Shown here piece after piece: positions 43,374 to 52,300 of a stretch of DNA of 64,000 bases (position 1 is its first letter; each line of letters starts with the position of its first letter). Source of the stretch: Haliotispira sp965263485 (GTDB lineage: Bacteria > Spirochaetota > Spirochaetia > SP-2023); assembly GCA_965263485.1 (NCBI GenBank), contig CBDHHO010000001.1:1-64000 (forward strand), in the 5' to 3' direction. The notes below the pieces were generated by a model. It was not told where the DNA came from. It was given only the letters and a program-made list of their open reading frames with translations, and ran no database searches. The translations under genes were made by a program, and so were the position numbers.

Positions 43374-46300
43374 ATGAAACACCCTTCCATTATACAGACA
43401 CACGAGCAGCTGCCGATCTGGGAGCGGGCACTGGCCCTTTTTATCGCCCTTCAGCTCTTCCTGTCCCCGCTTTACGCCCAAACCCCTGCCGGGTGGGCCG
43501 GCTTGAACAAAAGAGAGCGGACCATCGCGATGCAGTACATGGGGCGGGCCTCGCTGCAGGGGAGTGCCCGGGAGTGGCTGAGGGAGCAGGATGCCATGTT
43601 TTCGGTGCTCCGGGGCCTGTGGCAGCGCGAAGAGCTGGACCAGAGAGAGCGGGGCGAACGCGAAGCGACCGTGCGCCGATTCAGCCTGGAGAACTATGGG
43701 CGTTGGGCCGTGGACTATTTTCTGCGGGACAGGCCCCGGAGCCAAGTTTTTAGCGACTTTTTGAACTCGCGGGATGACCGCTATATCCTGCGGCGGGGTG
43801 GGGACGGCGAATACCTGAAAGACTCGGAAGGCAAGTATGTGCTGCGGGGTCTGGACTCGCTTGCCCAAGACGAAGCATCCTTTGCGCAGGAAGCAAAGGA
43901 GAAGCGAGACGAACTGCTGGCCCGCTTTGATGCTTTGGAAAGCGATTTTGTGCGCTTTGGGGGCGAGCTGGAGTTGAGCGGGGAGGAAGTGGCCAAGGGG
44001 CTGCAAAGGGAATGGCAGACGCGGCGGACCCAGCTGGAGAGGGGACTGGAGAACCAGTATCAGTATGCCCGGAGTCGTTTTCTGCAGTTGCGCAGCTACG
44101 ACTCGGCCTCGCGGCGGCGCGAGAGCGAGAAAGAGCGGGCGGGCACAGTGGTGGGGGGCCTGCTCGACGGATTCAGCGATGAGCTGGAATCGGGGCTGGC
44201 CGCTCTGAGGGCGAAAGCGCAGGAGATCGGAGCGGGAGGGCAGGAGACGGGGCTGGACGCGGATCGCTGGCAGGAGGAGTTTCGCCGGTTGTACGAGCGC
44301 GGCCGGAGCCATTGGGAGAAGGCGGGAGAAGCCTTGTACCAGCGGCGTCTGGACTGGGAACAGAGCGCGCGGGAGAACTTGGATGATGGAGAGGCAGAGT
44401 GGGCCTCGGCGCGCAAAGAGCTTGAACGGCGAGAGCAGGAGTGGAAAGAGGAGCTGGATGAGACATTGCGCTCTGGGAAGGAACTCTGGGGGGAACGCAG
44501 AGCGGAACTAAAAGTCCACCTAGAGAAACTGAACCAAGAATACTTGCAGGATCAGGGACAGAGAGAGGCATCCTATAAGGAAGTGCTGAATAATATTTTG
44601 ACACTCTATGCGCAGCACCAAAACGCGCTCCAAAATGCGCGCAAATCAAAGAAGTTCTGGGCTCAGAGGTATTACGCCAACAGAATGCGGGAAGACCCCG
44701 ATGACGATGGCTCGCTGGTGAAGCTCAGCGCACTGGGTCAAAAATATCAGAAATCATTCTTAAGAGAGAATTTAGACACAGGCAAACATGAATACGCCCC
44801 CCATGAGCAGTTATTATTTTGGGAAAAGATGATTGGCAGTAGTCAGGAGCGGCTGCTCAGCTTGAGTGAAAAACTGCGTGCCAGTTATGGCTTTCTGCTG
44901 CGGAACCGGGATGCGGAGGATCCGGGAGAAGACGGGGATCCGGAGAGTCTGCTTGGGGCCGTAGGAGAGCAAGGGGGGGCCTCAGCAGAGGGGCTCTCGG
45001 GGCTAGATGAGCTGGCCAAGGGTCGTTATTTGAGCCGTTATCAGCTTACGCTATTGAAGGCGAAGCTCTTGAAGAAATATTGGGAAAGAGAACTGGAAGT
45101 TCGGGATGCGGTGCTCGGATACGCACGAGATCTGTCCTCCGGGCGGGAGAGGGGAGAAGAGAGTCTTAGGGCCTACGAAGAGGCCAAAGAAGAATTTGAG
45201 AGAGCGCAGGGAGACTATGCGGCAAAGATGGAGGAACTTACCGGCGCTGCTGCGAAATTGGATGGTAAGAGTTCTGAAATTAACCAGGCGATTGAAGCAC
45301 TGAATAACACGGAGGCGAAAATTGCCGAGCTGCAAGAGGTGCTGGATCGGGCACAAATCAAAATGAAGATGAATGAGCCCCTGCTTTTTGAGAATGCACT
45401 GCGCAATGCTTATGAGAGTTTGGAGAGGCTTCGCACGGAGTTTCGGGAAATGAAGGGATCAGCAGAGATTCAGAGGGAACTGCGATGGCTGGCCCAGATC
45501 CGGAGGGTGAAGGAGCGGGAGCGGGAGTTGGTGGAGGGCAAGACGGACTCAATTGCGGGAAAAAGAATTACAGTGATTCGTTCGCAGAGTGCTTTGAAGA
45601 AAGCGGAGCAAGACTTTCGGGCGAATAAGGCTTTTTTGCGAAGCTGGGTCGAGGGCCTGAGTGATCAGGATAAAGCAGCTCTTGGCGGAGGCCTGAGTGA
45701 TGAGGCGGCCGCGCGGGGAGTACTGGAAGGCCTGTGGGCAGGTTCGGGGCTCAGCGAAGAAGAGCAGCAATACTATACTCCTGTGGTGAAGCGCCATGTG
45801 GGAAAAAATTCGGAGTACCTGTTAGAAATGATCGGGCAGGAGTGGGAATCGCTGAGGATCCAGCGAGCCAATGCGGTTCGCAAGCGAGCCGATACGATAG
45901 AACTGTTGCAGAGCAGCGATTTGAAGACCTGGTTGGAGTCTCGTTTGAGCAAGGACAATGAGCTGGGGGAGCTGTTTGAGGGTAAATTGGGGAAGCCCTT
46001 GGCGGAGGCCACACCGGGGGAAATACTGGAAGCGGGAGAGAGTCTGAAGGAAGATTTGGAACTCTACCGCTTAAAGCAGCGCAAGGCGCGCGAGGTGGAA
46101 CTTCTGACTCAGGCCATGGCATTGCTGGATAAGCGCCGCGGACAAAAAAAAGCTGCCCCACAGGCTCAGGGCGGGGGGGGAACTACGGTCGTCTCGCCTA
46201 CGGCCTGGCTCTCGGGCCTGCTTAACGAGCGGCTTGGGACGAAGAACCACGCTGAGCTGGAACGGGAGCTGGGAGAATGGAAGAAGGCTTGGGAAGAGTT

Positions 46301-49300
46301 TGAGTGGCATTCTGATCCGGGACAGATCGGCGAATGGATTGCTGCTCTGGGCAGCGATTTGGATAAAGCGAGTGTGGCGAAGAAGCTGGGGAGGCTCCAC
46401 CACGGGGAGAGTTTTTTCGATGAGGGGGAACTGCGGCGCTGGCGCAGCATCCTGAGCAAAGAGAGCCAGAGCAGACTTGCGCTGCTTGAGTCGCTGGTTC
46501 AGCAGTTTCAGGAGGCGGACAGCTTTGCTTTGAGTATTGCGGGGCAGGAGCTGGGGCGGGCAAGAACCAAAGAACGACTCAAGGATTTGGGCCTGCTGGA
46601 TGAGAATGGGGCCTTGCTGAGCCTGAGCCGACTCAAAGAAGCGTATGCTCTGCTCACAGAAGATGTGCGGCGGGGTCTGATGTTGGAGCTCAAGGATTAC
46701 GAGAGATATGGAGGGGGCTTTGTCTCGCTGTTTCGGGCTTTGCAGGCTCTGGGCAACTATCGCAGCAAGAGCAATAAACACGAAGAGCTTGCTGCGCGCA
46801 AAGCAAGGTGGTCTGAGCTTCGCAGCGGCTTGGACCGCATTCTGGGTCTTGAAGAGCCCTTGGCGCCCGGGGCACTGGGGGGATTAAAGATTTTGGGGAA
46901 TAAACTGCGGCAGCTTCGGGAAGCTGAGACAGTGCAGCGGGATTCAGGTAAGGAACTGAGCGGCCAGGCCTTGCGTGAACAGGAGCTGCGTGAGCTGGCG
47001 GTGTTGTGGGAGCTTAGGGAACAGGATACCCGCCTGCGGGAGCACGTTGACTGGAAGGGTGTGACAGAGCAGAAATTAGGGGCCATGCTGGCCCGTTTCC
47101 AAGCTGAGGGCGGCACTTGGGACGGTTTTCGGAACCAGGTGCTCTTGCGTTTGGATTTACGGGAAGGCTCGCGAGGGTTCCGGCTTTTCGGCGGCGAGGC
47201 AGGTGATGAGTGGGAGCAGAGCCGGATAGAGGCTTTTGCGGATGAGTACAGGCAGGCTCAGGAGCACCGCCGAGAAGATCTGAAAAAGAAATTGACGCTG
47301 CGCACAAATCAGGATGTGGATTTGAGCGAGTTTAAAGACCTGAGCGAAGAATCCTGGCAGGGTTTATACTACCACGTGCTGGCCCAGGCTCAGGCCTCCT
47401 ATGATTTTTCCAAATTATCTAAAGAACGCCACGATTGGGATACCCAATGGCAGTCCTATATAAAGGGCACGGCCGCAGAGGATATCAAGGGTCAGCTCTT
47501 CAAAATTCTCGCAGATTTTATTAATCAGGAAGACAACGGCCTGCTTCGTCTGGCATTGAAAAGCTACCAGCGCAGCCCCGAACTTGCGGGCTATGTGCTC
47601 AGTCGCATACTCGGGCCGGGGGGGGGCGGGGCCTTGAACCGGGCGGGTGCTCTCGATCCTGCGAATGGTGCTGCAAATAATCCTTCTGTAAATAATTCTG
47701 GCACTGGGAGTGGCGTTGATTACATGGAATTCCTCAAGGATTTTGGGGTATATCTGGAACAAAGCGAAGGCGTGAGCCTAGGCGGAGAGAGAGTCTGGGA
47801 GAAACTTGGGGCTTCGGCAGGGCCGGTGAGCGGGCCTTCGGATGCGCTTACGAGGCTGATTGAGGGCAATAGGTACTTGCTTGCGGCAGAGCTGGAGCAA
47901 AGCCTGGAGGGGAAGGGGCTGCTCAGGTATGGGGAGAGCGACTGGAAGGGGAAGGTCTCGCAACTGGAGGCTTTGGGAGGGGATGATCCGGATGTAGTAG
48001 AGCGGTTGCGCGGGATAGCAAAGCGGCTGCGCGAGCAGAAGCGGGTGAAGGGGCTGGAGGTGCTCAGTGCAAAGCTGCGGGGGGAAGTGCTTGCAGAGCG
48101 GCTGCACAATACAGACAGAGCGAAGTCTGTGGACTGGGGCGGTGAGTTTGGGGAATGGCTTGCGGGCTATCGCTACAGCAAGGATGCTTCAGGACAAAAG
48201 CTTGGAGCGGCGGACGCGAACTTTGCCGGAATTTACTTTGCGTTGCGGGAGACTTTGTTTGCAAAGGCCCAGGCAGAGGAAAGAGAACTTCTGCGGGCCC
48301 TGTTGGAATTAAATGAAGAGCTTCCCGAAAGCACTGCGCGTTACCGCGAGCACCTAGGCGACCTGTTCTCCAAGGGCAAAAGCCTGAACTTGAAGAATCT
48401 GGGGCTGCTGGGAATGGATACAAAGCCACAGAAGAGTTACAGCGAGGCAGATTTCCACAGCTCCGTTGATAGAACCAACGAAGTTGCGGCCCTGCTGGAG
48501 CTGCAAAGGGCCCTGGAACAGACACTGGAAATGGCAGAGGGCTTCCCAGAGGGCGCGCTGGAGGACGAAAGCCAGTACAGAGCAAAAGAAGCGGAGCTGA
48601 GAGCGCAGCTTGAGGAACCGAGGAAGGTGCAGAGCCGGATTCGGAATTGGGAGGTGCAGGTTTCGATCCATGCGGAGCAGCTGCGGGATCTGGTTTTGGC
48701 GGGGGAAACGGAAGAGATTGCAGAGAGACTTAAAGCGTTGAAGAATGAGATATCTAAGCTGGAGGCCGAACGAAATACAGAGCGTGAAGAATGGGGTAAA
48801 GCTATAGCTGCCTACCGGGTTGAGCAGAAACGCTATGAAGGTCTTGAAAAAGAAGTGGGAGAGTTTGAGAGGCTCAGGGATGCGAAAGAACTGGAACTGC
48901 GCAAGCGCGAAGAGATCTGGCATTATGCCAGCCAAGAGTACCTAGACGGAGCGGAGGAAGTGGGAGGGCAGAGCGATATGGAGTGGCTGCCCGAGAGTGA
49001 AGCGGCCCAGCGTCAGGCGCGGCTGCGCTACAGTGCTGCGGCGGGGCGCTACGATGCGCTGCTGGCGCAAGGAGACCAGGCCGCGCTGCAGAGGGGACCG
49101 TACAAGGCCGTATACGAGGCCTATTACCAGAGCGCACAGCGCAGGCTGCGCCAGCAGCGCAGCCGCAAGGTTCTCGGTGAGGCCATTGCCCAGCAGAGAC
49201 AAGTGGTGGAGCGGGCGCAGCAGCGGATAGAGGAGAATCTGGAGCAGAATTTTATCAAAGAGGAGAGGCCGCTCATTTGGGACGGGAATGGCTTTGACAA

Positions 49301-52300
49301 CTGGGCCGCCCAGCTGCTTCAGGCCGAAGGGGAGGCCTACCAAAGCCTGAAGAGAGATGCCGAAGTGAGGCCATTCTTTCGCAGGCACAATTTTGCCGAC
49401 CAACTGCTCTATCTCGTATATCAGGATGCCCGGGACTCGGAGACTGCTGCGGATAAGAGAACCCAGGCTCTGAAAAATTACTGGAAGGATGTTCTTGATT
49501 CCCGCCTGGGTGAGAAGATCGATATTTCTTTAAAGCCTAAAGGAAGTGATTCAGCGTACAAAGCGCGCGTGTTGAGGAGGGAAATTCGACTTAAGGAAAT
49601 AACACATAAAACTTTAGGCCCAAGCGACTGGCAGAGTTTGGGAGTCAGGTTCCTGCCCGAAAATCTGCCGCAGCGCGAAATTTATATGGAGAACATACGC
49701 AACGGGGTCTACGCGAAGCCACACGAACTGCGGGAGGCGGTGAAAACGGGGCTGGATAGGGGAATTGAGAAAGGAATCCAGGACTTCAAGGATGCGCGGG
49801 CGTTGGCGGGGCTCTCAGATGCCCGTTTGTATGCGGCCTTGGGGGATGCGGGCTACAAAGCATTGCTGAGCGCAGAAGAGCAGCAGAGAGTAACGGCTTA
49901 CCAAAAGTTCCTGTCTGATCAAGGCGTGAGTGTGGGGCTGTTGCAGACACTGGGGCGGAACCCGTGGGACAATTACTTTTATTCGGGGGGCAGCATTGCT
50001 GCGTTGGCGGGCAATGTGGAACCGGGGACTGAGCCGGAGCAGACCAGCATTGAAGTACTCAGCTATGAAGAGGCCTTTTACTTGGCCGATGCCTACCAGA
50101 AACGCTATGGCGCGCTGGAGGTGGACGAAGCGCTGCAAAAGACATACGCGAGCCTGGGCGATGTGCCCAAAGTCAAGATTGGCAGCAAGGATGCCGCAGA
50201 CCAGGAGAAGATTGCGGGGCTGCTGCGCAAGTACCCTGAACTGGGGACCATTCGGCGACGCAGCTTTGCCGCAGAGCGACAGATTTTGCTTTTGCGCATG
50301 CACAGGATTGGATTAAACGAAGGGAATATGCGCGACTTTGCTTATGCTCTGTGGCATGAATCGAGGGGCAAGTCGGATGAAAGTGTTTTTGGTGCCCAAG
50401 ACTTCCGGGCCCCGGGGATGGACGAGTTTCTCGGGGAGAGTAAAACAAAGGTGGCAGAGGAGCTGCGCCACTTGGAGATCGACCTTTCCGTCATTTTTAG
50501 CTTAAAATCTTCCCAAGCATGGCTGCGGGAATTGAGCGACAAGAAGATTTGGAACTATGAGGAGGAGGCGGGGAAGGCCTACGAACGTTTGAAGGGCAAT
50601 GGAGAACTGTGGTCAATCTACAAGCTGTACCGGGCCCACTTTTTGAACCGGCCCGGGTCACTGCGCGGCGGGTCCCTTTCCACTGAGAATGACAACATGG
50701 TGCGCAGCTTTATGGGCGAGCAGGTGGGTTCCGATTATTTGGGCAAGACAGCCAATTTTCTTGATGGTTACAAGGTGCGCCATAATACCATGTCTTTGGT
50801 CTCCTTAATTGCGGCTCATAGCTTTACGACAGCCGCAGCAGTGGCAGCCGCAGCTTCGCCCTTCGGGTGGATTGCCGCCATCGCATTGGGATTATTGGCA
50901 GTTACTGCTTCTGTTCATTCGGTTGTGGAGGGGATTAAGGCCGCTGATCTTGATGAAGCGGTGAGGCAGGTAGAAAACCGTTACGGCGAGTTTTCGCGTG
51001 AGTACAGCGATATTTCGCGCAACACGCTCGAGCGAGCGCTAAGCGAGGGGGCCAAGCGGCAGAAATTCCATGAAGAAAGCTTGGCCAAATTGAAGATACT
51101 GGAGGGCCGGGGCGCTGAGGATCTCAGCGCCGGGGAGCGCATGGCAGAGAGCCTGCTCATGGCTTTGGAGCTGCGCAAACTGGACTTGGAACAGTTTTAT
51201 GGGGCCAGTCTTTCGGGGGGCAAGAAGGATTTTGTGCTGCGCATGCTGGGGTTCTCGACTGCCGAGGATGCTGGCAGAGCCGATACAGCCGATACAGCCG
51301 ATGCTGCCTCAGCTGGCAGTGGGGAATCGGGGGACGCTGCGGGGGCGTTTCAGGGGCACCAAGTTCAAGGGGAAAGTTCGATGGAAGTGCTCCTAGCACT
51401 CTTGGATGCCGAAGAGAGCTGGTTTGAGGCGAGCCGCGATGAGCTGAAAAAACAGAGTGTGCATTTGATAGAGGAACAGCGGCAGCGGGACCGCTCTGAA
51501 GAGCAGACATCTGCGATGGTGCTGCATTATATGCAGCAAAAGCAAGGCGAGCTGGCTCTGCTTCTGCGCTTGGAGCCGTTTCTCCTAGAGCCGTTTCTCT
51601 CAGCGCAGAGCGGGGCGGGAGCGCTGGGAGGGGCGATTGACTGGTCAGAGCTGGGCAAGCAGCTCCGGGGCAAGATTTCGAGTTTGAGCGCAGAGGAGTT
51701 TCGCAAGCTGGACGTGGCAGTGCGCCACAATTTTCTAAAGGTGCTAAAGATCGGAGAGCCTGCAAGAGGCTTACATACTCTGGCGCAGAAGATTGAGGTT
51801 GCGGGGGAACGTTTTGAGAGGGTCATGGAGGGGCTCATCGAGCTGCAGAAGCTGCGGCGGGAGCAGAGCGGAGGCCGGGTCTGGGAAGAGCAGACCCACC
51901 TGCGACGCCTGCTGCACAGCGATTTGGACAACTACAAAGCACAGGGGCTGGGCGGAAGCATTTATGCCAAAGAAGAGTTTGGCGCCATGGGCCGTTCGGC
52001 CGGAGCCATGGGCAAGATGTACCAGCGGCGTCTGGCTCTGGAAGGCGAGTTGCATCAGGCGCGGATTGGCGAGGCGAAGGCGGACTTGGAGCAGCGGCAG
52101 CGCAACTGGTGGGCCATGATGGAGCGGGTACGGAGCCGGGGCATTACGGCGTGGGCCCGTGCGCTGGAGCGGCTGGAGCAAAAGCGGAGTGAATGGCTGG
52201 GGCGCATGAAGGACAAGAGCCGGAGCTACGCACAAAGCTGGGAAGAGAGGCGGGAGAATCTGGCCCGCAGGCAGCAGGCTTGGGCCGAAGAATTGCTAAG

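Noticed and set aside
43353..44312. Long open frame on the minus strand opposite the start of the giant gene, and similar ones at 46071-46781, 48354-48935 and 51157-51765
   Set aside because: They lie antisense to a continuous 3,940-codon frame with consistent composition, contain low-complexity Pro/Ser/Leu-rich translations and have no recognisable domains.
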